A DNA stretch of 64,000 nucleotides, from positions 1 through 64,000 of the forward strand of contig NZ_AUHM01000030.1 in the NCBI RefSeq assembly GCF_000423185.1, in the 5' to 3' direction. Under the pieces are notes generated by a model. The model saw nothing but the letters and a program-made list of their open reading frames with translations, made no database searches and was not told the DNA's origin. Below, piece by piece: positions 1 to 8,295 of the stretch. The stretch's first letter is position 1, and each line of letters opens with the position of its first letter. The stretch comes from Inquilinus limosus DSM 16000 (lineage in GTDB: Bacteria > Pseudomonadota > Alphaproteobacteria > DSM-16000 > Inquilinaceae). The position numbers were made by a program, and so were the translations under genes.

Positions 1-221
1 AGCCCCAGGATCTCCTCGGCATGGGCCTCGAGCCGCTGCGAGCGATGATCACCGCCCCGCGGTCGCGGCGCCACCGCGCCGGTACGCTGCCACTGCTCAA
101 CCCACTTGATCGCCGTCGAGGCGGCAACCCCGAAGCGCTTGGCCGCAGAGCGCCGCGTCATGCCGCCGTCCACCGCCCGAACCAGCCGGTCCCGGATGTC
201 CATCGAAAGAGGTCGCGTCAT
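1..221 (-). CDS. IS630-like transposase, N-terminal part (runs off left edge)
   Basis: The leftward frame begins at ATG 221 (MTRPLSMDIRDRLVRAVDGG) and continues past base 1, so only about 73 residues are visible. They contain a homeodomain-like helix-turn-helix with the typical phrase RRSAAKRFGVAASTAIKWV followed by a basic linker, as found at the N terminus of IS630-family transposases. The DDE catalytic part lies outside the window. Family level is confident; whether the gene is intact cannot be seen. Confidence 0.8.
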   Translation of the reverse strand, partial: MTRPLSMDIRDRLVRAVDGGMTRRSAAKRFGVAASTAIKWVEQWQRTGAVAPRPRGGDHRSQRLEAHAEEILG

Positions 222-317
222 GCAAGCTGGCCTCCCTCACCAGCCTGCATCTTGAATCAGAATTCCCAGCCTTCGGGAATCCCCCACGATTCCTGAAGAT
301 CGGAAAGTGCTCTAGGG
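1..317 (-). mobile_element. Right part of an IS630-like insertion sequence, boundary approximate
   Basis: The transposase start is followed upstream (bases 222-317) by a non-coding stretch with a short hairpin (TTCCC 263-267 with GGGAA 275-279). The flanking sequence resumes as RTX tail remnant at 322, so the element probably ends around 310-318, near a CTAG. IS630 elements insert at TA, which fits, but the matching left terminus is outside the window and the inverted repeat could not be paired. Confidence 0.5.
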
Positions 318-321
318 ACCG

Positions 322-460
322 CTACAGCACGAAATCCGACGCGGTCAGGGCGTGGTCGGAATAGACGGTGATGATCGAGTCCGGGCTCTTGTCGCAGCCG
401 GCGTTTGAGGTAAACGCCTGGCGGCCGTCGCCGAAATTAACCACCCGCGGTTGGCCCGCC
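322..460 (-). pseudogene. RTX protein C-terminal remnant 1
   Basis: Read leftward, these bases encode about 45 residues ending in SDHALTASDFVL and a stop at 322-324. They match the last 45 residues of the intact RTX gene at 3379-6222 (GQVRVVDFGDGRQ through SDHALTAADFVL) with several substitutions, such as FTSNAGCDKSPDS in place of YLEVNGDKTPDA. No start codon, ribosome site or calcium-binding repeats precede it. It is the decayed tail of an RTX paralogue, lying between the insertion sequence and the RTX gene at 529. Confidence 0.8.
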
Positions 461-493
461 GAATTCGGCTTCACATGGCGCGGCGGAAATGAC

Positions 494-520
494 GGCCCGG
501 GCGCATGAGACGCCCGGGCC
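494..520 (-). terminator. Terminator hairpin after RTX gene 529-2360
   Basis: A perfect 10-bp stem GGCCCGGGCG/CGCCCGGGCC with a 7-base loop lies just past the RTX stop codon at 529. On the minus strand it is followed by GTCATTT, a weak T tract. Position and stem strength fit a rho-independent terminator. Confidence 0.6.
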
Positions 521-528
521 GACAGGAG

Positions 529-2360
529 TTACAGGACGAAATCGTCCGCCGTCAGCGTGACCGCCGTCATGAGGCGGATCTGCGCGTCGGCCGTTCCGTC
601 GCCGTCGGCATCGACATAGACGGAGGTCTGGGTGGTGCCCAGGACGAAGCGGACCTCGCCGGCGGCGCCGCTGAATTCCGCCGTGCCGATGAAGCTGCCG
701 CTGCCGCCCGTGATGCCCGACAGGTCGATCGTGTCGCCCTGGCTCTGCGAAAAGTCGTTGATCCGGTCGGGTGCGCTGGCGGCGGAACTCGTGGCGGAGG
801 CGAAGACGAAGGTGTCCGCGCCCGCACCACCGCGCAGCACATCGGCGCCGCCGGCGCCGTTGAGCACATCGTCGCCGCCCCAGCCGTACAGGTAGTTGGA
901 GGCACCGTTGCCGGTCAGGGTGTCCGCGAACTGGCTGCCGATGAGGTGCTCGATGCCGCTGTAGGTATCGCCGGCGGCGTCGCCGGTGTTGGCCGAGGGG
1001 CTGGCCAGGCTCGCCGTCACGCCGGCGGAGGCGTTGTCGTAGAGGGCGCTGTCGTAGCCGGCGCCGCCGGTTAGGACATCGGCCCCGGCGCCACCGACGA
1101 GTTGGTCGTCGCCGGCACCGCCGTTGAGGTTGTCGGCGCCAGCGCGGCCGTTGAGCCGGTTCACACCGGCATCGCCGACCAGGGTGTCATTGATATTGGA
1201 GCCGGCGATATTCTCGACGCCGGTGATGGTGTCCCCCTGGGCCTGGCCGCCGCTGCCCCTGCCGGTCCCGAGGTTGACCGAGACGCCGACGGACGAGTCC
1301 CAATAATCGATCCAATCCACCCCGGCGCCGCCGTTGAGCGCGTCGGCGCCCGCGCCGCCCTGAAGATAATCATTGCCGGCGCCGCCGCTGAGGGTGTTCG
1401 CGCCCGCGCTGCCGTAGAAGCGGTCGGCCTGGGCGGACCCGGTCAGGTTCTCGATCCCGGTCAGCGTGTCGCCCTCGGCGTCACCGCCCGAGGCGGTGCC
1501 GGCGGCGAGATCGACCGTGACGCCGGCCGCCGAGGCCCCATAGGCCGCGGTATCGGTTCCCGCACCGCCGTTCAGCACATCCGCGCCCACGCCACCCTGC
1601 AGGAGATCGTTGCCGTTGCCGCCGAACAGACGGTCGCCGCCGGCGGTGTCGTACAAGTCGTCGTTGCCGTCGCCGCCATCCAGAGTATCCGCGCCGGCCC
1701 CGCCGCGGAGTTGATCGGCGCCGCCGAAGCCTCTCAGCACATTCGCACTGTCATTGCCGGCGATATAGTCGTTGAAAGACGTACCGCCCAAATTCTCGAT
1801 ATTCGTCAGCGTGTCGCCCGTGGCTGCGCCGCCGATCTGATTGTTCTGCAGATTGATCGAGATCCGCGAGGTCTCCTGGCTGTAGTTGGCCGTGTCGATC
1901 CCGGCACCACCGTTCAGGCGGTCCGCGCCGGCTCCACCCGTGAGAGTGTCGTTGCCGTCCCGCCAGCCAGGGTGTCATTCCCGTCTGCGCCGGTGAGAGT
2001 GTTCGCCCCGGCATCGCCGGTCAGCGTGTCGTTGAAGGCGCCGCCTCTGAGATTCTCGATTCCGCTCAGCGTGTCGCCCGCGGCCGCGCCGCCGGTGGCG
2101 CCGGTCGCCAGATTAACGGTGACCCCCGCGGAGAGCCCGTTCTGGCGGAACCAGTCGGCGGTATCGCTGCCGGCGCCGCCGACAAGCCTGTCGGCACCTG
2201 CCTCGCCGGTGAGGAGATCGTTCCCATCGCCGCCATTCAGAGTGTCGTTGCCGCCGCCGCCCTGCAGCTGGTCGTCGCCGCCCAGGCCGTTCACGGTATC
2301 GGCTTCGCCATCATTGCCGTAGAGCTGGTCGTTGCCCGCGGTGCCGTTGACTATCGCCAT
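529..2360 (-). pseudogene. RTX calcium-binding protein, single-base frameshift
   Basis: The start is ATG 2360, preceded by GGAGGG. The first frame (MAIVNGTAGNDQLYG) runs about 133 residues of GGxGxDxLxGG-type repeats to the phrase NDTLAGG and then goes out of frame. The repeats resume one base out of register and continue to the stop at 529. Adding one base in the GTCCCGCC stretch (about 1957-1964) restores one frame of about 610 residues. The repaired protein alternates RTX nonapeptides with spacers of the VTVNLATG..GDTLTGIENL type and ends in TLTADDFVL, a type I secretion tail. No enzymatic domain is visible. It may be a true pseudogene, a slipping tract or a sequencing error. Confidence 0.85.
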
Positions 2361-2698
2361 TGCCGCCTTCCCTCCAAGATGTCGCGTGGGTGCATCGCGT
2401 TCCGCCGGCGCCGAATGCGTGTGTCGCGAGCAGAAAGACTCGCCGGTGGATGATTTAGTAAAATTGTCGCAACAGGCAGGACAAATCGCCTATCAATGCG
2501 ATTCAGTACCAAAATTTGTGCATTGAGCAAGACTTTTGTTATCCACTGTCCTATGGAATTATATTTTCTTATTAGAAATGAAAGAACATTGGTAACTGAA
2601 TTGTCATGATACAAGGAATTGAGACCGTCAAATTTCTGACAGATCAGACCAGGCCATCTCAGCGCAACATGACCGGGCGCCCGGCCCCCTTGACCGCC
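2361..2698. other. AT-rich upstream region of RTX gene 529-2360
   Basis: No gene is seen. The stretch from about 2440 to 2640 is strikingly AT-rich compared with the surrounding DNA and sits directly upstream of the leftward RTX gene, so it probably holds that gene's promoter. I could not fix a -35/-10 pair with confidence. Confidence 0.5.
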
Positions 2699-2953
2699 CT
2701 ACAGCACGAAATCCGCCGCGGTCGGGGCGTGGTCGGAATAGACGGTGATGATCGCATCCGCCGTCTGTCGCCATTGGCGTCGAGATAGACGCCCCTGGCG
2801 GCCGCCCGCGGACGCGACGTCCGCACCTCCGCGCCGGCGCCGGCATTAGGCCCCGAAGGCCCGAATAGGGGACCGTGCTCTGCGCCACGTCCGAATAGGC
2901 GAAGATGTCGTCGTCGGCCTCGCCTGAGATGATGTCGTTCTCGCTGCGCTCAG
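2699..2953 (-). pseudogene. RTX protein C-terminal remnant 2
   Basis: Read leftward, the segment begins with a decayed calcium-binding repeat (ENDIISGEADDDIFAYSDVA), loses frame several times, and ends with DAIITVYSDHAPTAADFVL and a stop at 2699. It matches the tail of the intact RTX gene at 3379-6222, including the bases just after the stop, where a fragment of that gene's terminator stem (GACCGGGCGC) is still recognisable. It is therefore a remnant of another tandem paralogue, between RTX genes 529-2360 and 3379-6222. Confidence 0.75.
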
Positions 2954-3057
2954 GCCCGCATCGGCATCACCGATCCTGAAACGGACAGTCAGCATTGACA
3001 TCAGGAGCAGAGTTCAAAATATTGCATAAAATAATATGAAATATCCCAGACTGAATC

Positions 3058-3294
3058 ATGTACGACGTGTCCATCCAGTTTCCGCAGGACGGGCCGCAAC
3101 GGCCCGAGGACAAGAAGCACGCCGTACCGAGGCGGGCTCCCCGGAAGCCGAACAGCCAGATGCTCGCCGCCGGCGCCCGTGCCGGCGGGGTTTCGCCCGA
3201 TGTCGCCTGGCGGATCTATGGAGCAATGCTGGACGCCGCTGGGCTCGACCCGTCCGACACTGTTTTCGTCGCCAAGGGCCCTCAGGCTGCGTGA
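3058..3294 (+). CDS. Small hypothetical protein
   Basis: This is a 78-residue frame starting MYDVSIQFPQDGPQRPED and ending VFVAKGPQAA. Codon use resembles real genes here (mostly G or C in third positions), and the C-terminal half (GVSPDVAWRIYGAMLDAAGL) looks like a short helical segment. There is no clear ribosome site (AGACTGAATC precedes the ATG), no transmembrane segment and no recognised family. It sits on the opposite strand between RTX remnant 2 and the terminator of RTX gene 3379-6222. It may be a real small gene or a relic. Confidence 0.4.
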   Translation: MYDVSIQFPQDGPQRPEDKKHAVPRRAPRKPNSQMLAAGARAGGVSPDVAWRIYGAMLDAAGLDPSDTVFVAKGPQAA

Positions 3295-3332
3295 ACAACC
3301 TCGCCGGCGGCCGCGAGCGCCCTGACGTCACA

Positions 3333-3368
3333 GTGAAAACGACCGGGCGCTTGCGACAGCGCCCGGTC
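3333..3368 (-). terminator. Rho-independent terminator of RTX gene 3379-6222
   Basis: A perfect 10-bp stem GACCGGGCGC (3341-3350) / GCGCCCGGTC (3359-3368) lies 10 bases beyond the stop codon. On the minus strand it is followed by GTTTTCAC, a T-rich tail. Confidence 0.75.
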
Positions 3369-3378
3369 CGAAGCGAGG

Positions 3379-6222
3379 CTACAGCACGAAATCCGCCGCG
3401 GTCAGGGCGTGGTCGGAATAAACGGTGATGATCGCATCCGGCGTCTTGTCGCCGTTGACCTCGAGATAGACGCCCTGGCGGCCGTCGCCGAAATCGACCA
3501 CCCGCACCTGCCCGGCGGCGGCGGTGAAGTTGCCGGTGCCGAAGGCGAAGGCGGTGTCGCCGTTGCCGGTGTTGCTGTCGGCGTCGATGCCGGACAGGTC
3601 GATCCGGTCGCCCGTCGTGAAGTCGGCGATCACGTCCTTGCCCGAGGCGGCCACGGTGCTGTCGCCGATCGCGGCGTAGACGAAGCTGTCGTTGCCGGCC
3701 CCGCCCTTCAGCGTGTCGGCCCCCGCCCCGCCGGTGAGCACGTCGTCGCCCGCACCGCCCCAGAGCCCGTTGTTGCCGCCATTGCCGGACAGGGTGTCGT
3801 TCGCGTTGGACCCGACCAGGTTCTCGACCCCGGTCAGGGTGTCGCCTTCGGCATCGCCGCCGATGCCGGTGCCGGTGGCGAGGTCGACCGTCACCCCGGC
3901 CCGGCTGGCGGTGTAGGAGGCGGTGTCGATACCGGCGCCGCCGGTGATGGCATCGGCCCCGGCCGCGCCCTGGAGGCTGTCATTGCCGTCGCCGCCGTCG
4001 ATCTCGTCGTCGCCGGCGCCGCCCCACAGCGAGTCGATGCCGGCTCCGCCGGAGACGACGTCGTTCTCGCTGCCGGCATCGACGGAGTCGTTGCCGCCGC
4101 CGCCATTGATGGTGTCGGTCCCGGCCCCGCCGCGGAGGATGTTGTCGGCGGCGCTGCCGGTGAGCTGGTCCGCATTGCCGGAGCCGATGAGGTTCTCGAT
4201 GGCGGTCAGCGTGTCGCCCTGGGCGTCGCCGCCCGACGCCGTGCCGGCCTGCAGATTGACCGTGACCGCCGCGGCCGAGCCTTCGTAGCTGGCGAAGTCC
4301 GAGCCGTCGGCGCCGTTCAGCGTGTCGGCACCCGCGCCGCCGCGGAGCGTATCGTCGCCGGCGCCGCCGGCCAGCACATTGGCCCCCGCCGCGCCGATCA
4401 GGGTGTCGTTGAAGGCGGAGCCGTTCACGTTCTCGATCGTTGCCAGCGTGTCGCCCTCGGCGTCGCCCCCGGCGCCGGTGCCGGCGGTGAGGTCGACCAT
4501 CACCCCGGCCGCCGAATCCCCATAGCCCGCCGTGTCGGTGCCGGCACCGCCGATCAGGCTGTCGGTGCCGGCGCCGCCGCGCAGCCCGTCGTCGCCGTCA
4601 TGGCCGTCGAGGACGTTGGCGCCGTCGCTGCCGATCAGGCTGTCGTTGAAGGTGGTGCCGGTGGCGTTCTCGATGCTGGTCAGCGTGTCGCCGACGCCCA
4701 CGCCGCCGACGGTGCCGATCGCCAGGTTGACGGTCACGGCGGCGACCTGCCCCTCGCGGCTGTAGTCGACGGTGTCGTTGCCGTCGCCGCCATTGATCAC
4801 GTCGTTGCCGTTGGCTCCGCCGCCGTTCTGACCCTGGCCGCTGCCACCCGACAGGATGTCGTCGCCGCCGCCGCCGTTGATGACGTCGTCGCCCTGATGG
4901 CCGTGGATGTAGTTCGCCCCATCGTCGCCGGTCAGCTGGTCGCCGTTCAGGGTGCCTTCGAGATTCTCGATGCTGTCGAAGGTGTCGCCCGCCGCGTTGC
5001 CGCCGCTGGCGGTGTTGGTCGCCAGATTCACCGTGACCGCAACGGACTCGCCGGAGTAGTTGGCCGTGTCGCTGCCGTTGCCGCCGACGAGGGAATCGGC
5101 GCCGGCCCCGCCCTGCAGGGAATCGTCGCCGTCCCCGCCGTCCAGGGTGTTGGCACCGGCGGCGCCGGCCAGGCGGTCGTCGTGGCTCGAACCGCGCAGA
5201 TTCTCGATCGCGGTCAACGTGTCGCCCTCGGCGTCGCCGCCCGAGGCGACGGCGGCGGCCAAGTCGATGATGACCGCGGCGGCAGAGCCCTCGTAGCTGG
5301 CGAAGTCGACCCCGTCGCCGCCATTGAGGGTGTCGGCGCCCGCGCCGCCACGGAGCGTGTCGTTGCCGGCCTGACCGTTCAGGATATTGGCGCCGGTGTT
5401 GCCGGTCAGGATGTCGTCGGCCAGGTTGGACCCGTTCAGGTTCTCGATCCCGGTCAACGTGTCGCCTTCGGCGTCGCCGCCGGTACCGGTGCCGGTGGTG
5501 AGATCGACCGTGACCCCGGCCACCGAGTCGCCGTAGCCCGCGGTGTCGTTGCCGGCGCCGCCGATCAGGCTGTCGGCCCCGGCGCCGCCGCGCAGCCCGT
5601 CATCGCCGTCATGGCCGTTGAGGACGTTGGCGCCGGCGTCGCCGATCAGGCTGTCGTCGAAGGTGGTGCCGGTGACGTTCTCGATGCTGGCGTAGGTGTC
5701 GTCCGCGGCCACGCCGCCCTTGGCGCCGGTCGCCAGGTTGACGCTGACCGCGGCCTGCTGCCCTTCGCGGCTGTAGTCGACGGTATCGTTCCCATCGCCG
5801 CCGTTCAGGACGTCGGCGCCGTAGGTCGCGCCGGTCCCGGCGCCGCTGCCCCCCGACAGGATGTCGTCGCCGGCGCCGCCGTTCAGGGTGTCGTTGCCCG
5901 GGCTGCCGTGCAACCAGTTCGCCCCGGCATCGCCGGTGAGCGTGTCGTTGTACTGGCTGCCGACAACGTTCTCGATGCCGGTGAAGCTGTCGCCCGCGGC
6001 GTGCCCGCCCGACGCAGCGCCGGTGGCCAGGTTGATCACGACGGCCGCGTTCGAGTTGCCGTAGCTGATGGCGTCGATGCCGTCGCCGCCGTTCAGCACG
6101 TCGGCGCCCGCCAAGCCCTCCATGATGTCATTGCCGGCTAGGCCGTTGATGGTGTCGGCGCTGGCCGTGCCGGTGAGAGTGTCGAGACCGTCGTTCCCCG
6201 CCGTACCGTTGATATTCGCCAT
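3379..6222 (-). CDS. Large RTX calcium-binding protein, type I secreted
   Basis: The product is 947 residues and almost entirely built from calcium-binding RTX nonapeptides (GGAGADTLNGGDG type) alternating with spacers of the form VTVDLATGTG.GGDAEGDTLTGIENL. Met 6222 is preferred over an in-frame ATG 30 bases upstream because GAGAGGG precedes it and it gives MANINGTAGND, matching the paralogue at 529-2360. An internal block is duplicated with a period of 1011 bases (337 residues): NDTVDYSREG recurs near residues 147 and 484. The last 115 residues hold a conserved tail ending DHALTAADFVL, whose terminal DFVL suits type I secretion. No catalytic domain is seen. The likely exporter is the ABC/HlyD pair at 8575-11695. 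Confidence 0.9.
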   Translation of the reverse strand: MANINGTAGNDGLDTLTGTASADTINGLAGNDIMEGLAGADVLNGGDGIDAISYGNSNAAVVINLATGAASGGHAAGDSFTGIENVVGSQYNDTLTGDAGANWLHGSPGNDTLNGGAGDDILSGGSGAGTGATYGADVLNGGDGNDTVDYSREGQQAAVSVNLATGAKGGVAADDTYASIENVTGTTFDDSLIGDAGANVLNGHDGDDGLRGGAGADSLIGGAGNDTAGYGDSVAGVTVDLTTGTGTGGDAEGDTLTGIENLNGSNLADDILTGNTGANILNGQAGNDTLRGGAGADTLNGGDGVDFASYEGSAAAVIIDLAAAVASGGDAEGDTLTAIENLRGSSHDDRLAGAAGANTLDGGDGDDSLQGGAGADSLVGGNGSDTANYSGESVAVTVNLATNTASGGNAAGDTFDSIENLEGTLNGDQLTGDDGANYIHGHQGDDVINGGGGDDILSGGSGQGQNGGGANGNDVINGGDGNDTVDYSREGQVAAVTVNLAIGTVGGVGVGDTLTSIENATGTTFNDSLIGSDGANVLDGHDGDDGLRGGAGTDSLIGGAGTDTAGYGDSAAGVMVDLTAGTGAGGDAEGDTLATIENVNGSAFNDTLIGAAGANVLAGGAGDDTLRGGAGADTLNGADGSDFASYEGSAAAVTVNLQAGTASGGDAQGDTLTAIENLIGSGNADQLTGSAADNILRGGAGTDTINGGGGNDSVDAGSENDVVSGGAGIDSLWGGAGDDEIDGGDGNDSLQGAAGADAITGGAGIDTASYTASRAGVTVDLATGTGIGGDAEGDTLTGVENLVGSNANDTLSGNGGNNGLWGGAGDDVLTGGAGADTLKGGAGNDSFVYAAIGDSTVAASGKDVIADFTTGDRIDLSGIDADSNTGNGDTAFAFGTGNFTAAAGQVRVVDFGDGRQGVYLEVNGDKTPDAIITVYSDHALTAADFVL
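4200..5960 (-). repeat. Internal tandem duplication in the RTX gene, period 1011 bp
   Basis: Matching segments lie 1011 bases apart. For example, the CTGTAGTCGACGGT stretch begins at 5771 and again at 4760, and the flanking spacers GDDILSGGSG and GHDGDDGLRGGAG are repeated in the same order. The copies have diverged at many positions. Boundaries are approximate. Confidence 0.7.
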
Positions 6223-6730
6223 GGCGATCCCTCTCGATTGAGTTTTGCTCACGCCGTAGCAAGAAAAATCCGATTCTGGAAAAAGCGCTAGAAGAATCTA
6301 TTGAGTCTTGATTTGCTACTTTAAGACAAATTGCAATCAATATGAATCAAAGATCGGAGCGTTTTCAAAAACAAGAAGATTTCTTTATTTAGGTCATATT
6401 ATTTCGCGAAACAGAAAATGAAGATATCGCGACATGCTGCATCCAGGAATGGCCGTCTTTCCACTTTTTACTGCTCAGCAACAACAAATGCCTCATCGCG
6501 CGGGAGGTGCGATGAGGCGCCATCCGATGCCGGCGCGCGAGCGACGATCTTCCAGCGGATCTGGCAATCGTTTGCCAAATAGTGGCAACGTTACCGCTCT
6601 TTGCAACGCCTTTTCGCAAGGCTAATGGGGGGCTTTCGACCGACCGCATTGGCCGACAACCGTGCTCGCGACGGCGCATCGCCGCCGGCCGGCATGAGAG
6701 GCGGCAAAATGAGAAAGCCTAGGCAGGACC
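6223..6730. other. AT-rich intergenic region between divergent RTX and lacI-type genes
   Basis: No gene is seen in these 508 bases. The half next to the RTX gene (about 6240-6440) is very AT-rich and presumably contains its promoter. The half next to the regulator contains two LacI-type palindromes, listed separately. Confidence 0.6.
6562..6596. promoter_or_regulatory. Pair of LacI-type operators
   Basis: TGGCAATCGTTTGCCA (6562-6577) is a palindrome with one mismatched pair and a central CG, the classic layout of LacI-family operators. A second, GGCAACGTTACC (6584-6595), also centres on CG with one mismatched pair. Their centres are 20 bp apart, about two helical turns, and they lie 135-170 bp upstream of the LacI-type gene at 6731 and about 340 bp from the RTX start. 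They probably serve autoregulation, control of the RTX promoter, or both. Confidence 0.6.
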
Positions 6731-7807
6731 ATGGGAAGGTGCCCCAGGGACGGCAGGACGTTCGGCCCGCTCATGCGCGACGTGGCGCGGCTGGCCGGCG
6801 TTGCGACGTCGACGGTCAGCCGCGCCCTGGCCAATCCCGGCCGGGTCAACGAGAAGACCCGCCGCCGGATCATCGCCGCGGTCGAGCAGCTCGGCTATGT
6901 TCCCAACGCCGCCGCCCGGAGCCTGCGTATCGGCACCTCCGACATCGTCATGGCCGTGCTGTCGCAGCCGGCGATCGCCAACGATGCCTCGCAGATCATG
7001 TCCGAGGTGCTGCAGAGCGCCGCCGCCACCCTCTCGGACGCCGGCTTCAACCTCATCATCGCCAGCCGCAGTCGTGTTGCGGCAGCGGAGAAGCACATTC
7101 CCGACCTGGCGGTCGGCGGCATCGTCCGCGGCGCGATCGTGCTGGGATCGACAGAGCTGCCGTCCCACGGACGGCGGTCGCTCGCCGGCGCCGGCGTCCC
7201 GCTCGTGTCGGTGTTGAACGACCGCAGCGCGGAGGGCATCCCGAGCGTGGTCGCCGACGACCGCGAGGCGATGCGCGATGCGGTGCTGCAGCTGATCGGA
7301 CTGGGCCACCGGTCGTTCTTCTACGTCGCCGGGCCGGCCGGCAACTATCACGAGGCCGAGCGGTCCGGCGGCCTGGTGGACGCGCTGGCAGCCGCCGGCC
7401 TGCCCAGCCGCGCGGTGATCCGCCACAACGGCGCCCCTTCGTTCCAGACCGGCTTCCGGAGCGGCGTCGAGGCCGCCCGGGCCTGGCTGGCGCTGAAGCG
7501 GCGGCCGACGGCGGCGGTCGCCTGCTGGGACGACGCCGCGATCGCCTTCATGGGCACGGTCCGGGCGCAGGGCGTGGCCGTGCCCGGGGACCTGTCCGTC
7601 CTCGGCTTCGACGGCGCCCCGGTCGGCACCTTCTGCGAGCCGCCGCTGAGCACGATCCGGCAGCCGACGGCGGCCCTCGGGGCCAAGGCGGCGGAGATCC
7701 TGCTGACGCTGCTGGACGGCGACGCCGATGTCCCGCTCAGGACGGTGCTGCCGAACCAGCCGCTGCCGCGCGCCAGCACGGCCCCGCCGCGAAGGGCGCG
7801 CGCCTAG
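6731..7807 (+). CDS. LacI family transcriptional regulator
   Basis: The product is 358 residues. The LacI helix-turn-helix and hinge occupy residues 15-65 (RDVARLAGVATSTVSRAL through LGYVPNAAARSLR), followed by a periplasmic-binding-protein-like sensor domain with the usual GHRSFFYVAGP and VLGFDGAPVGTFCEPPLSTI phrases. ATG 6731 has AGGA just upstream; an alternative start at 6773 would begin directly at the DNA-binding domain. No sugar transport or catabolic genes are adjacent, so the effector is unknown. The target may be its own promoter and the divergent RTX gene, since two CG-centred palindromes lie between them. The gene ends 5 bases from the convergent mmcB gene. Confidence 0.9.
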   Translation: MGRCPRDGRTFGPLMRDVARLAGVATSTVSRALANPGRVNEKTRRRIIAAVEQLGYVPNAAARSLRIGTSDIVMAVLSQPAIANDASQIMSEVLQSAAATLSDAGFNLIIASRSRVAAAEKHIPDLAVGGIVRGAIVLGSTELPSHGRRSLAGAGVPLVSVLNDRSAEGIPSVVADDREAMRDAVLQLIGLGHRSFFYVAGPAGNYHEAERSGGLVDALAAAGLPSRAVIRHNGAPSFQTGFRSGVEAARAWLALKRRPTAAVACWDDAAIAFMGTVRAQGVAVPGDLSVLGFDGAPVGTFCEPPLSTIRQPTAALGAKAAEILLTLLDGDADVPLRTVLPNQPLPRASTAPPRRARA

Positions 7808-7812
7808 CAGCC

Positions 7813-8295
7813 TCAGATCGCGCCGGTGCCGCGCCAGCCGACCAGCGCGCCCTCATCCTCCAGCAGGTGCAGACGCTGGGCCGCGACCCGGGCGAAGTCC
7901 AGCACCAGCGCCTTGCGCCGCGGCGGCGGCAGGCGGTGCTCCGGCGGCGGGCGCAGCAGCACGGCGTCGAAGCCGTCGGCGACGATCAGGCCGCAATCCG
8001 GGCCGATCAGCTCCTGCGGGAAATCCTCCGGCACGGCGAAGCAGAAGCGGTCGCAATAGGCGGCGTAGTTCGGCCATTTCCGGTCGCCGCGAAAATCGGC
8101 GATCGAGACCTTGACCTCGACCACGGTGATGCCGCCCGCCCCGTCGACCGCGAAGATGTCGGCGCGGCGGCCGTCGGGCAGCCCGAACTCCGGCAGGCTG
8201 GCCTGGCCGGCGGCGGCGAACCAGCGGCGGACGCCGCGCGTGACCTGCGCTGTCTGCAGCCGGGCCAGGGAGTCGATGTTGCTTCTTTGTTCCAT
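7813..8295 (-). CDS. mmcB: MmcB family DNA repair protein
   Basis: The product is 160 residues, normal for the family. The core RRADIFAVDGAGGITVVEVK carries the Asp...Glu-x-Lys pattern of a PD-(D/E)xK nuclease fold, followed by DFRGDRKWPNYAAYCDRFCFAVP, a segment characteristic of MmcB. In Caulobacter the family was linked to survival of mitomycin C damage and is part of the alphaproteobacterial DNA damage response. That role is family knowledge, not seen here. The gene converges on the LacI-type regulator. No obvious LexA box was identified upstream. Confidence 0.85.
   Translation of the reverse strand: MEQRSNIDSLARLQTAQVTRGVRRWFAAAGQASLPEFGLPDGRRADIFAVDGAGGITVVEVKVSIADFRGDRKWPNYAAYCDRFCFAVPEDFPQELIGPDCGLIVADGFDAVLLRPPPEHRLPPPRRKALVLDFARVAAQRLHLLEDEGALVGWRGTGAI

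Noticed and set aside
1-320. Complete insertion sequence
   Set aside because: Only one end and the N terminus of a transposase are visible; the catalytic domain and the other inverted repeat lie outside the window.
3409-6141. Long open frame antisense to the RTX gene (910 residues, plus strand)
   Set aside because: It is a by-product of the GC-rich repeat codons; it is rich in Val-Gly-Ala-Asp repeats that mirror the real RTX frame and has no ribosome site or family signature.
529-6222. Regular short repeats resembling a CRISPR array
   Set aside because: The repeats are in coding frame, degenerate, and encode GGxGxD nonapeptides; there are no spacers or cas genes.
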